Origin: Pseudomonadota bacterium
GTDB taxonomy: Bacteria > Pseudomonadota > Gammaproteobacteria > Burkholderiales > Burkholderiaceae_C
Length of the DNA stretch: 15,312 bases
Assembly: GCA_023422975.1 (NCBI GenBank)
Contig: JAFAGF010000098.1
Location: forward strand, 1 to 15,312
Direction of reading: 5' to 3'
In this document: in pieces, positions 1 through 6,980 of the stretch
How the letters are laid out: each line of letters starts with the position of its first letter
How positions within the stretch are numbered: position 1 is the first letter of the stretch
The notes under the pieces: generated by a model
Seen by the model: only the letters and a program-made list of their open reading frames with translations
Databases searched by the model: none
What the model was told of the DNA's origin: nothing
Translations under genes and position numbers: made by a program

Positions 1-99
1 CACATCGCCCTTGTCCAGCAGGCCGCCGGCAATGCCGCCGCTCAGGACTTCGTGAATCTTGTAGTTCAGCGTAACCGCTGTGTCTTTGGTGATGTTCAT
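1..99 (-). CDS. SlyD-like FKBP-type peptidyl-prolyl cis-trans isomerase (N-terminal fragment)
   Basis: Only the first 33 codons are present; the gene continues beyond base 1. The fragment starts MNITKDTAVTLNYKIHEVL. The ITKDT-x-VTLNYK pattern is typical of the first strand of SlyD-like FKBP isomerases of proteobacteria, which catalyse proline isomerisation and act as cytosolic folding chaperones. The start is the ATG at 97-99, with only a weak GGCAG upstream as ribosome site. It lies downstream of the pirin gene on the same strand, but a strong hairpin terminator sits between them, so it is probably transcribed separately. The active-site part of the fold is outside the window, so the assignment rests on the N-terminus alone. 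Confidence 0.62.
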   Translation of the reverse strand, partial: MNITKDTAVTLNYKIHEVLSGGIAGGLLDKGDV

Positions 100-110
100 G
101 GTTCTGCCAC

Positions 111-138
111 AAAAGAAGTGGCGGCCCGAGGCCGCCAC
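111..138 (-). terminator. Rho-independent terminator of the pirin gene
   Basis: A perfect 9-bp inverted repeat, GTGGCGGCC / GGCCGCCAC (118-126 and 130-138) with a 3-nt loop, is followed on the minus strand by TTCTTTT. It lies 71 bp past the pirin stop codon and just before the start of the FKBP gene, so it separates the two units. Confidence 0.8.
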
Positions 139-209
139 GGTTGGTATGCGCTGCATTGTCCACCATCCCCCGCAGGCTTTGCAGGGCATGGCTTCTTTGC
201 AGTGGGCGC

Positions 210-1247
210 TTAAGCGCTGGGCACTTCGTCCCCAGTGGCACCAGGGTGGCGGGCAAAGCGGCGGGGTTCGCTGCCGTGCACCGGGGCATTGCTGTCCCAG
301 GGCCAGCCGCCGAACTGGGTGCGGCGGAAATCCATCATGGCTTGCATGATTTCCTCTTGCGTATTCATGACAAACGGGCCGTACTGCGCCACTTGCTCCC
401 GAATCGGTGTGCCTTGCAGCAGCACCAGCTCCGCCACATCGCTGCCGGTATTGACCAGCTCCAGATCCCGACCCGCCTCCACCTGCAAGGCTGCATGCTC
501 GCTCAGGCGTTCGCCCTCCAGTTGCAGGCGGCTGCCCACAAACCAGTAGAGCATGCGGCGCGTGTCGGCACCCGCAGCCTTGGGCAGGGTCCATCGTGCA
601 CCGGGCTCCAGGCGGATGGTCCAAATCGCAATATCGGCACGGTCTTGCGACGCCCAGGAATCAGGGGGCGGTGCCAATGGGGCATCTGCACCCGGCAAAT
701 CACCAGCTACCACCGTGACCGTGGTCTTCTTGCCGCCCTCATCCGTGTGGTGCAAGCGCGGAATGCGCTCGTTCCAGAACATGGTGAAGTAGGGCTTGAC
801 CATCTTGTGGCTGGCCGGCAAGTTCAACCAAATCTGGAACAGCTCCAGCGGGTTGGGCTGGTCGCTGTGCAGCAGCGGAAACATCTCGCTGTGCATGATG
901 CCCTCACCAGCTGTTAGCCATTGCACATCACCGCCGCCAAAACGGGCTGCGGCGCCCAGCGAATCCGCATGGTCGATCAGGCCTTCACGCACCAGCGTGA
1001 CGGTCTCGAACCCCCGGTGCGGGTGACCGGGAAAGCCGGGCACATGGTCGCCGTGGTACATGCTAAAGCCGTCTTTGTTGCTGAAGTCGCTGCCCATGGG
1101 GCGGTCGTGCAGCTCGACCGCCTGCACGCCCATCTGGCCGTCGCTGGCAGGGTAGGCATCGTTGTGGTGGGCACAGAACAGGAACGGATCAATACAGGGC
1201 CATTGAGCACCCAGTGGCAAAGTTTGGATGATGGGGGATGCAGACAT
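210..1247 (-). CDS. Pirin family protein
   Basis: The 345-aa product is a bicupin of the pirin family, an iron-binding cytosolic protein group that includes quercetinase-like enzymes and redox-sensing co-regulators. The metal-site signature is intact in the N-terminal cupin: His75 and His77 in PGHPHRGFETVT, then His119 and Glu121 in GEGIMHSEM. The pirin C-terminal cupin is recognisable from its end segment (FVMNTQEEIMQAMMDF near residue 300). I place the start at the ATG at 1245-1247 because AGGAGT (1255-1260) is 7 nt upstream; the in-frame GTG at 1254-1256 overlaps that ribosome site and would add only three residues. A terminator follows the gene, and a 16-bp palindrome lies about 50 bp upstream. 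The substrate cannot be inferred from sequence. Confidence 0.93.
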   Translation of the reverse strand: MSASPIIQTLPLGAQWPCIDPFLFCAHHNDAYPASDGQMGVQAVELHDRPMGSDFSNKDGFSMYHGDHVPGFPGHPHRGFETVTLVREGLIDHADSLGAAARFGGGDVQWLTAGEGIMHSEMFPLLHSDQPNPLELFQIWLNLPASHKMVKPYFTMFWNERIPRLHHTDEGGKKTTVTVVAGDLPGADAPLAPPPDSWASQDRADIAIWTIRLEPGARWTLPKAAGADTRRMLYWFVGSRLQLEGERLSEHAALQVEAGRDLELVNTGSDVAELVLLQGTPIREQVAQYGPFVMNTQEEIMQAMMDFRRTQFGGWPWDSNAPVHGSEPRRFARHPGATGDEVPSA

Positions 1248-1296
1248 CTGCGTCACTCCTACGGTGGTGCTGCCATGTCCACCCCCTATGGGCAGA

Positions 1297-1312
1297 CAAC
1301 GCTGCAGCGTTG
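1297..1312. promoter_or_regulatory. Perfect 16-bp palindrome upstream of the pirin gene
   Basis: CAACGCTGCAGCGTTG reads identically on both strands and lies 50-65 bp before the pirin ATG, where an operator would be expected. No regulator is identified. It could also form a short hairpin in the leader. Confidence 0.4.
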
Positions 1313-1327
1313 CAATGCCTCAAAGAT

Positions 1328-1357
1328 AAGGGCCTGGCAATAACATACCAAGCCCTT
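1328..1357 (-). terminator. Probable terminator of the GST gene
   Basis: On the minus strand AAGGGCTTGG pairs with CCAGGCCCTT (10 bp, one G-U wobble) around a 10-nt loop, 43 bp after the GST stop codon. The following ATCTTTG is a poor U-tract, so termination may be inefficient, with some read-through into pirin. Confidence 0.5.
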
Positions 1358-1399
1358 GAAGCCGCAACAGTTCGTTCCAAGTGCAGAACGATGTAGGAC

Positions 1400-2113
1400 T
1401 TAGCGGGTGTTGGGCGCGGGCGGCATGTTCAGACCACGCTGCACCGCCGGGCGCTCCAGCCAGGCCGCCAGCACACGCTGCACGTTCTGGAAGCTGGACA
1501 ACTCCAGCAAGGCATCGGCCTCGTAGTTCACATGCAGGCAGCGCACCCATGGCAGCACCGCGATATCGGCAATGCTGTAGTCGCTCCCCATGATCCATGC
1601 GCGGCCTTGCAGACGCTGCTCCAGCACGCCCAGCAGGCGTTTGGCCTCATTCACATAGCGTTGCAGCGGGCGCTTGTCTTCAAAATCTTTGCCGCCGTAG
1701 CGGTGGAAAAAGCCCACCTGCCCAAACATCGGCCCCGCGCCACCCATTTGCCACATCAGCCACTGCAGGGTTTCATAGCGCTGCACGGCATCCAGCGACA
1801 GCAACTGGCCCGACTTTTCAGCCAGATAAATCAGAATTGCACCCGACTCAAACAGCGCCAGCGGTTTACCGCCCGGGCCGTGCGGATCCAAAATGGCTGG
1901 AATTTTGTTGTTGGGGTTCAGTGCCAGAAATTCGGGTGAGAACTGGTCATTCGCATGGATGTCCACCCGGTGGGCTTCATACGGGATGCCCACTTCTTCC
2001 AGCATGACCGACACCTTGATGCCATTGGGCGTCGGCAAGGAGTACAGCTGCAACCAGTCCGGAAACTGCGCGGGCCACTTGCGGGTGATCGGGTGGGCTT
2101 GGGATGGCTGCAT
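1400..2113 (-). CDS. Glutathione S-transferase, Nu-class (YfcG/YghU type)
   Basis: The 237-aa cytosolic protein has an N-terminal thioredoxin fold (about residues 21-103) and an alpha-helical C-terminal domain. Hallmarks of the YfcG/YghU group are TPNGIKV with the Thr28-Pro-Asn30 active-site motif, NPNNKIPAI with the cis-proline at 72, FESGAILIYLAEK (Glu89-Ser90 contacting glutathione), and WLMWQMGGAGPMFGQ. Known members bind two glutathiones or glutathione disulfide and have disulfide reductase and organic hydroperoxidase activity. I chose the ATG at 2111-2113, which has AGGAGT (2122-2127) 8 nt upstream; the ATG two codons earlier is only 2 nt from that site. The gene follows pirin's strand but has its own leader. 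Function is inferred by family. Confidence 0.93.
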   Translation of the reverse strand: MQPSQAHPITRKWPAQFPDWLQLYSLPTPNGIKVSVMLEEVGIPYEAHRVDIHANDQFSPEFLALNPNNKIPAILDPHGPGGKPLALFESGAILIYLAEKSGQLLSLDAVQRYETLQWLMWQMGGAGPMFGQVGFFHRYGGKDFEDKRPLQRYVNEAKRLLGVLEQRLQGRAWIMGSDYSIADIAVLPWVRCLHVNYEADALLELSSFQNVQRVLAAWLERPAVQRGLNMPPAPNTR

Positions 2114-2134
2114 CGTCATTCACTCCTACCAACG

Positions 2135-2154
2135 CCGCAGCACCAGCGCTGCGG
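2135..2154 (-). promoter_or_regulatory. Leader hairpin upstream of the GST gene
   Basis: CCGCAGC (2135-2141) and GCTGCGG (2148-2154) form a perfect 7-bp inverted repeat with a 6-nt loop, 7 bp upstream of the GST ribosome site. It could be an operator or a leader structure; nothing in the sequence decides between them. Confidence 0.3.
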
Positions 2155-2266
2155 CCTCTCGTTGTATCAAGCGCTGATGGTAGCGGGCTTGCGCTGGGTG
2201 TACCAGCACCCGCGTTGGCCTCACCCCATCCGTTCAGACGATGGCCGCAGCCTGCGGACTTCTTGG

Positions 2267-2836
2267 CTACTTGGCCACTGCGGCAGGTTTGCTTTCAATG
2301 GCGACGTCCAAGCCTTGGCTGGTGACGGTGATCGCACCGGGCTGCAAGCCCAGGCTATCGATCAATTCCATCTCTTCCGGCTTGACGGTGTACAGCGCAA
2401 AGCCTTGCAAGGCTTGCTGCGCCACACGCAGGCCATAGGTTTGCACCATGTCGGCCATGGCGGGATTGGCGTCTTGCAGCTCCAGCGACAGCACTTCCAC
2501 GCGCTGGGCGCGCACGCTGCGGTCTTTGGGGTCGTAGTACAAGCCAAAGCGCACACGCATTTGGCCGCTAAAACTTTGGCGCAGCGCCGGGCCCGACAGT
2601 TGCACCGCCAAATCCGTCTGCAGCTGGTTGCTCACGGGCAGCAGCAGCAGCTGGGGCTGCTGCATATCGAACTGCAGCAAACCTGCAATCGGAAACTGCT
2701 TGGGGAAATGGCTCTGCACCCCTTGTTCTAGCTGCGCCTGTGTCACGCTGATCTTGGTGGGCACGGCCTGCGAACACGCGCTGATCCACAAGGTGCTGGC
2801 GGCTGCGGCGGCAAGAAAGAAACGGCGGCTGAACAT
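2267..2836 (-). CDS. DUF1439 (YceB-like) lipoprotein with twin-arginine signal
   Basis: The 189-aa product resembles the DUF1439 family of E. coli YceB, a lipoprotein of unknown function (about 186 aa). The N-terminus MFSRRFFLAAAAASTLWISAC is a lipoprotein signal with lipobox I-S-A-C; Cys21 would be lipidated. Serine at +2 predicts outer-membrane sorting by the Lol rule. The SRRFFLA segment matches the twin-arginine (Tat) consensus, which is unusual for this family. The mature part from about residue 27 (ISVTQAQLEQGVQSHFPKQFP) begins as family members do. I chose the ATG at 2834-2836 because it places the signal peptide at the N-terminus; its ribosome site is weak. An upstream in-frame TTG at 2908 would add 24 residues without signal character. 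It sits alone between GST and a phosphatase. Confidence 0.8.
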   Translation of the reverse strand: MFSRRFFLAAAAASTLWISACSQAVPTKISVTQAQLEQGVQSHFPKQFPIAGLLQFDMQQPQLLLLPVSNQLQTDLAVQLSGPALRQSFSGQMRVRFGLYYDPKDRSVRAQRVEVLSLELQDANPAMADMVQTYGLRVAQQALQGFALYTVKPEEMELIDSLGLQPGAITVTSQGLDVAIESKPAAVAK

Positions 2837-2907
2837 GGCTCTGGCGATGGTGCGCAAGGCAGGCACAGAAGGCCTGCTTTTGCAATAAGTGCTTAAAAAT
2901 GACACCA

Positions 2908-2926
2908 ACGCTGATGTAATCAGCGT
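2908..2926. promoter_or_regulatory. 8-bp inverted repeat, possible operator
   Basis: ACGCTGAT-GTA-ATCAGCGT is a perfect dyad of 8-bp arms with a 3-nt centre. It lies about 75 bp upstream of the DUF1439 lipoprotein start and 80 bp past the phosphatase stop. A TTGAGA element is just upstream on the minus strand, so the repeat would sit at or near a promoter. As a terminator for the phosphatase it would be poor, since the nearest T-run is about 8 nt beyond the stem. Confidence 0.35.
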
Positions 2927-3004
2927 ACAGTGCTCTCAATTTAAGCAGTTTAACGGAAAGCGAGCGGAAGCCTTTTCCGGCGGCCATCCCTCGATGTCCA
3001 GTAT

Positions 3005-3766
3005 TCAGCCCTGCAAATAGCGTGCACGCAAAGCATGCAGAGCCTGTTCGTCGAGCTGCATGACTTCGCGCAGATAGCGCTGCATGCCGCCGTGCTCGTG
3101 CTCCACCATGTCGTAGGCACTGGCAAGGAACGAAGGCTGTACCCGCCACAGCACATCCAGAATGTCTTGGGGCACTGCCAGCGCTGCGCGTGCAGCCATC
3201 GCAGCCGGGCGTTGGTAGAACTGGTTGGTCAGCAAGTAGTCGTGCTCAATGTCGGTGCGGGCCACGCCCAACGCTTCAAAAATCAGCGCAGCCGCCCAGC
3301 CTGTGCGGTCTTTGCCGGCGGTGCAGTGAAACACCGTGGGCACTTCGTCTTCCAGCAGCAACTGAAACAGCTGCGCAAATTGCGCGGTGTTGTCGCGCAC
3401 AAAGTGCCGGTAGGTTTCTTGCATCAGCGCCACGCTGTCTGCCGCCGTCAATGTGCCGCCGGCATGGATCAAGGCAAACGCTTTTTGCACCACCGTCGGC
3501 TCGACCGTCAAGGCGTGGGTGCGCAGGCCATCCCACGCATAGGCATCCACGCTGCGCTCTTGCGCGCCCCGAAAATCGGCGCTGCGGCGCACGCCCAGGC
3601 CGTGCAGCGCTTGCACGCCTTCCGGGGTGAGGCCAGCCAGATGGTCGGAGCGAAACAGGACACGCCAGCGCACGGTGCGGCCTTCATGGCCGCGATAGCC
3701 ACCCAGGTCACGAAAGTTGGTGGTGCCGGGCAGGGCAATATGGCGCGTAGGGGCAGGGCTGGTCAT
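3005..3766 (-). CDS. Tyrosine-protein phosphatase, MptpB/LipA-like atypical dual-specificity family
   Basis: The 253-aa protein carries the PTP signature loop HCTAGKDRTG, with catalytic Cys148 and phosphate-binding Arg154 in the CX5R arrangement. The Lys-Asp inside the loop (GKDR) marks the MptpB-like group, whose members remove phosphate from tyrosine, serine/threonine and sometimes phosphoinositides. The N-terminal TTNFRDLGGYRG (about residues 14-26) is the conserved entry motif of this family. No signal peptide is visible, so it is probably cytosolic. The ATG at 3764-3766 is preceded by GGAGA 5 nt away; the TTG four codons upstream overlaps that site. A topB terminator lies upstream, so this gene likely has its own promoter between 3767 and 3822. 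The physiological substrate is unknown. Confidence 0.9.
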   Translation of the reverse strand: MTSPAPTRHIALPGTTNFRDLGGYRGHEGRTVRWRVLFRSDHLAGLTPEGVQALHGLGVRRSADFRGAQERSVDAYAWDGLRTHALTVEPTVVQKAFALIHAGGTLTAADSVALMQETYRHFVRDNTAQFAQLFQLLLEDEVPTVFHCTAGKDRTGWAAALIFEALGVARTDIEHDYLLTNQFYQRPAAMAARAALAVPQDILDVLWRVQPSFLASAYDMVEHEHGGMQRYLREVMQLDEQALHALRARYLQG

Positions 3767-3794
3767 CGAGTTCTCCAATCAAACAAGGGCCAAG

Positions 3795-3811
3795 CATGTG
3801 GGCCACACATG
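3795..3811. promoter_or_regulatory. Short inverted repeat upstream of the phosphatase gene
   Basis: CATGTG-N5-CACATG lies about 30 bp upstream of the phosphatase ATG. It is the only dyad in the short space between the topB terminator and the phosphatase gene and might be an operator. Evidence is limited to symmetry. Confidence 0.2.
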
Positions 3812-3822
3812 GCATGCCCATG

Positions 3823-3863
3823 AAAAACGCCGCAGGACTCCGTATTGGAGCGCACTGCGGCGT
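3823..3863 (-). terminator. Rho-independent terminator of topB
   Basis: On the minus strand ACGCCGCAG (3855-3863) pairs with CTGCGGCGT (3827-3835), a 9-bp stem. Its 19-nt loop contains a second 4-bp stem (CTCC/GGAG). A T-run follows immediately (the A-run 3823-3827 on the plus strand). It lies 43 bp past the topB stop codon. Confidence 0.85.
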
Positions 3864-3905
3864 GGCTGTCAGTCACGCAGGCTGCAGACTGGGGACGTAC
3901 GAGGC

Positions 3906-6830
3906 TCAGTCGTTGGGCAGCAGGTGTTTGCCGACGGCGCCCGTCACTTCAAACATGCCAATACGGTCTTTGCCAAACACAGGCAGCAGCTTGGCATCGG
4001 CCACGATCACGCGCTTGTCGGCTGGGTCTTGCAGGTTGTGGGCCTTCACGTAGTCCCACACCTTTTTGACCACCTCGGTGCGCGCCACGGCGCCTTCGCC
4101 AATCACGGCGGCCAGCACCGCATCGGGACGGAAGTTGGCGGCCGCAGGTTTGCGGGCCGTGGTTTTCTTGGAGGCAGCCGTCTTTTTGGCCGCAGGTGCT
4201 TTTTTGGCTGCAGCGCCCGTCTTTGCTGCACCAGAAGCTGCAGTTTTGGAAGCAGCTGCGGGTTTGCGGGCCGGGTATTTGCTGGCTTCGAACTCAAAGT
4301 TCACCTTGCCCGCTGCGGCATCCCAGGCCAAGAAGGCCTTGAAGTTGCGGCGGGTGCGGTTGGAGACGAACTTCTCCAGCAAATCGGTCTTGCCGGTGGC
4401 CAGCAGCTTGCTCATCTGCTCGCGCTCAATCGGCTGCTGCAAGATGATTTGACCGCTCTTGAAGTCGCACGACGGTGTGGCTTGAGCGGCTGTAGGCACC
4501 GACTTGCTGCAGACATAGTTGGCACCATGCTCAAACACCGGCGCGCCGCACTTGGGGCAGTTGCCCAGCGATTGCTGGCCGCTGAAGTCCACGGGGCCAC
4601 TGGCCTCGGCTTCTTTTTCGTCTTCGCCGAAGTCGAATTCGAACTTGAAGTTGTTGTTGTCTTCATCGCGCACGATGGTGACTTCGGCCACAAACGGCCA
4701 GCCAGCCTTGGAGCGGAAGCCTTCCAACGGGCCCAGGCGGCGGTCGCGCAGCAACTGCTCAGCTTCGGCAGTTTCAAAGGTGCGCCCTGCGGGCGACTTG
4801 GTGAACGAGAAGCCACAGCCATCGCTTTGACCGTCCGCGCCCGTGCAGGCATAACGGCGGTAGTTCTCTTTGACGATGCCACCGCAATTGGGGCAAGGCG
4901 CAGCCAAAACCGCATAGTCTCCGGGAATGGTGTCGCGGTCGTATTCCTTGGCCTTCTTCACCATGCGCTCGGTCATAGCGGCAATCTCTTGCATAAAGGC
5001 CGCACGCGACAGCACGCCCTTTTCCATTTGCGAGAGCTTGTACTCCCACTCGCCCGTCAAATCGGCGCGGCACAGCTCTTCAACCTGCAAGCCGCGCAGC
5101 AGCGTCATCAGCTGGAACGCCTTGGCCGTGGGAATCAGCTCGCGGCCTTCGCGCAGCATGTATTTTTCGGTCAACAAGCCTTCGATGATGGCCGCGCGTG
5201 TCGCAGGTGTGCCCAGACCCTTTTCCTGCATGGCGCTGCGCAGCTCTTCGTCGTCGATCTGCTTGCCCGCGCTTTCCATGGCGCCCAGCAGCGTCGCTTC
5301 GGAGTAGCGGGCTGGGGGCTTGGTCTTCAAACCCTTGGGCTGCGCATCGCTGGTACGCGGTTGCTCACCCGGTTGCACGGCCACCAGCGGCTGGCCCTTG
5401 TCGCCTTCCTTGGCGTCTTCCACTTCGTTGGCGGCTTCCTTGCCGTAAATCGCCAACCAACCGGGTTTGACCAGCACCTTGCCCTCGGTCTTGAAGGAAT
5501 GCTGCTCCACCTTGCTGATGCGCGTGGTCACCTGGTATTCAGCACTGGGGAAGAACACCGCCATGAAGCGGCGTACCACCAAGTCATACAGCTTCTGTTC
5601 GGCCTCGCTCAAGCCGCTGGGCGCTTGCGTGGTCGGGATGATGGCGAAGTGGTCCGACACCTTGCTGTTGTCAAAGATGCGCTTGGTGGGGCGCACGTAG
5701 CCCGCACCAATGGCCTGCTGCGCAAATGGCTCCAGATGGCGCATGCCGCTGTGGGCAAGCATCTCGAAGGTCTGCTTGGCCACGGGCACATAGTCTTCGG
5801 GCAGTGCGCGCGAATCGGTACGCGGGTAGGTCAAGGCCTTGTGGCGCTCGTACAGGCTTTGCGCCAGTGCCAGCGTGGTCTTGGCAGAGAAGCCGAATTT
5901 TCCGTTGGCCTCCCGCTGCAAGCTGGTCAGGTCAAACAGCAGGGGCGATGCCTGGGTCGTGGGCTTGCTTTCTTCCGTGACCGTAGCGGGCTTGCCTTTG
6001 ACGGCAGCAGCAATCGCGTTGGCTTCGGCAGCGCTCCACACGCGGTCGGCCTTGGCTTCGGCATCTTCGGTTTTTTTCCACTGGGGGTTGAACCACTTGC
6101 CCAGGTACTGGCCTGCCTGCGCGTCGAAGGTACCGTGCACTTCCCAGTAATCGCGGCTGACGAACTTGCGGATCTTTTCTTCGCGGTCCACCACCAGCGA
6201 CAGCGTCGGTGTTTGCACGCGGCCCACGGTGGTCAAGAAGAAACCGCCATCGCGCGAGTTGAACGCCGTCATCGCGCGTGTGCCGTTGATGCCCACCAGC
6301 CAGTCTGCTTCCGAACGGCTGCGTGCGGCATCGGCCAGGCCTTGCATCTGCTGTTCGCTGCGCAGCTTCTCGAAGCCTTCACGGATGGCTTGGGGCGTCA
6401 TCGATTGCAGCCACAGGCGCGAGATGGGCTTGCCCAGCCCGCCCTTGGCACCACCGGCGTATTGCTCGATCAGGCGGAAGATCAGTTCCCCTTCGCGGCC
6501 CGCGTCACAGGCGTTGATGAGCTGGGTCACATCTTTGCGCTTGGCCTGCTTGACCACGGCGTTCAGGCGGCTCTTGGTCTTGTCCACGGGCTTCAAATCA
6601 AAGCGCGGCGGAATCACGGGCAGGTTGGCAAAGCTCCACTTGCCACGTTTGACATCAAATTCCTCCGGGGCCTGGATTTCCACCAGGTGGCCCACGGCAC
6701 TGGTGACCACGAACTGTTCGTTCTCAAAGTGGTCGTCGTGCTTGTCAAACTTGCCATAGGCGGGCGTGAGGGCGCGCACGATGTCTTGTGCCACCGACGG
6801 TTTTTCCGCTATCACCAAGGTCTTTGTCAT
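3906..6830 (-). CDS. topB: DNA topoisomerase III with zinc fingers, H1-like tail and C-terminal SWIB domain
   Basis: The 974-aa protein is a type IA topoisomerase that passes DNA through a single-strand break to decatenate and relax DNA. The Toprim domain starts at residue 4 (LVIAEKPSVA, Glu9) and includes DAGREGE at 109-115. The catalytic tyrosine is Tyr335 in TYPRTDS. E. coli TopB has about 650 residues; the extra 300 here comprise two four-cysteine fingers (Cys646/649/662/672 and Cys758/761/774/788), a topoisomerase C-terminal repeat ending near 850, a Lys/Ala-rich linker (852-899) like the tails of bacterial H1-like proteins, and a SWIB/MDM2-type domain (900-974). The ATG at 6828-6830 begins MTKTLVIAEKPSVAQ as in homologues; GAGAG lies 7 nt upstream. 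A GTG 16 codons earlier is in frame but lacks family conservation. It is divergent from the SET gene and followed by a strong terminator. Confidence 0.96.
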   Translation of the reverse strand: MTKTLVIAEKPSVAQDIVRALTPAYGKFDKHDDHFENEQFVVTSAVGHLVEIQAPEEFDVKRGKWSFANLPVIPPRFDLKPVDKTKSRLNAVVKQAKRKDVTQLINACDAGREGELIFRLIEQYAGGAKGGLGKPISRLWLQSMTPQAIREGFEKLRSEQQMQGLADAARSRSEADWLVGINGTRAMTAFNSRDGGFFLTTVGRVQTPTLSLVVDREEKIRKFVSRDYWEVHGTFDAQAGQYLGKWFNPQWKKTEDAEAKADRVWSAAEANAIAAAVKGKPATVTEESKPTTQASPLLFDLTSLQREANGKFGFSAKTTLALAQSLYERHKALTYPRTDSRALPEDYVPVAKQTFEMLAHSGMRHLEPFAQQAIGAGYVRPTKRIFDNSKVSDHFAIIPTTQAPSGLSEAEQKLYDLVVRRFMAVFFPSAEYQVTTRISKVEQHSFKTEGKVLVKPGWLAIYGKEAANEVEDAKEGDKGQPLVAVQPGEQPRTSDAQPKGLKTKPPARYSEATLLGAMESAGKQIDDEELRSAMQEKGLGTPATRAAIIEGLLTEKYMLREGRELIPTAKAFQLMTLLRGLQVEELCRADLTGEWEYKLSQMEKGVLSRAAFMQEIAAMTERMVKKAKEYDRDTIPGDYAVLAAPCPNCGGIVKENYRRYACTGADGQSDGCGFSFTKSPAGRTFETAEAEQLLRDRRLGPLEGFRSKAGWPFVAEVTIVRDEDNNNFKFEFDFGEDEKEAEASGPVDFSGQQSLGNCPKCGAPVFEHGANYVCSKSVPTAAQATPSCDFKSGQIILQQPIEREQMSKLLATGKTDLLEKFVSNRTRRNFKAFLAWDAAAGKVNFEFEASKYPARKPAAASKTAASGAAKTGAAAKKAPAAKKTAASKKTTARKPAAANFRPDAVLAAVIGEGAVARTEVVKKVWDYVKAHNLQDPADKRVIVADAKLLPVFGKDRIGMFEVTGAVGKHLLPND

Positions 6831-6897
6831 TAAGTGCTCTCGTCTTTTGTCGCAGCCGCCCGCACAGTTGCCGGCCACCGCTTCTACAATTCGTCTT

Positions 6898-6960
6898 CAC
6901 GCACGCGTGCGTGCGCATATGTACATGTACGCATGTGCGCGCACGTGCATGTGTGCATAT
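6898..6960. other. 63-bp perfect alternating purine-pyrimidine tract (Z-DNA-prone)
   Basis: Every base from 6898 to 6960 alternates pyrimidine and purine without a break, mixing CG, CA/TG and TA steps rather than being a simple microsatellite. It includes a perfect 16-bp palindrome, CACGCACGCGTGCGTG (6898-6913), and 10-bp palindromes GTACATGTAC and GTGCGCGCAC. Alternating tracts rich in CG and CA/TG steps are the classic sequence requirement for left-handed Z-DNA under negative supercoiling. The tract fills nearly half of the interval between the divergent topB and SET genes, ending 20 bp before the SET start codon. Z-DNA formation itself is inference. Confidence 0.85.
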
Positions 6961-6980
6961 TTAAGTTATCAGAGATTTCA

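Noticed and set aside
2161..2240. Small inverted repeats after the DUF1439 gene (e.g. GCTGG-N5-CCAGC) as its terminator
   Set aside because: Stems are only about 5 bp with no T-run on the minus strand; not strong enough to call.
2837..2908. TTG start adding 24 residues to the DUF1439 lipoprotein
   Set aside because: It would bury the lipoprotein signal peptide inside the protein; the ATG at 2836 puts it at the N-terminus.
4134..4277. Lys/Ala-rich coding stretch of topB considered as a DNA repeat or frameshift region
   Set aside because: The frame stays open with no exact tandem repeat, and it leads into a folded SWIB domain, so it is a genuine protein linker.
3717..6833. Open frame of more than 1000 codons on the plus strand opposite topB
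   Set aside because: It mirrors the topB codon pattern in a GC-rich gene, shows no recognisable domain and is rich in His, Leu, Gly and Arg. The minus-strand product is an unmistakable topoisomerase.
6834..6980. N-terminal extension of the SET protein from an ATG at 6834
   Set aside because: It would translate the alternating tract into Val/His/Cys-rich filler, would leave 3 bp between divergent start codons, and is not SET-like. The ATG at 6981 starts just before the conserved domain.
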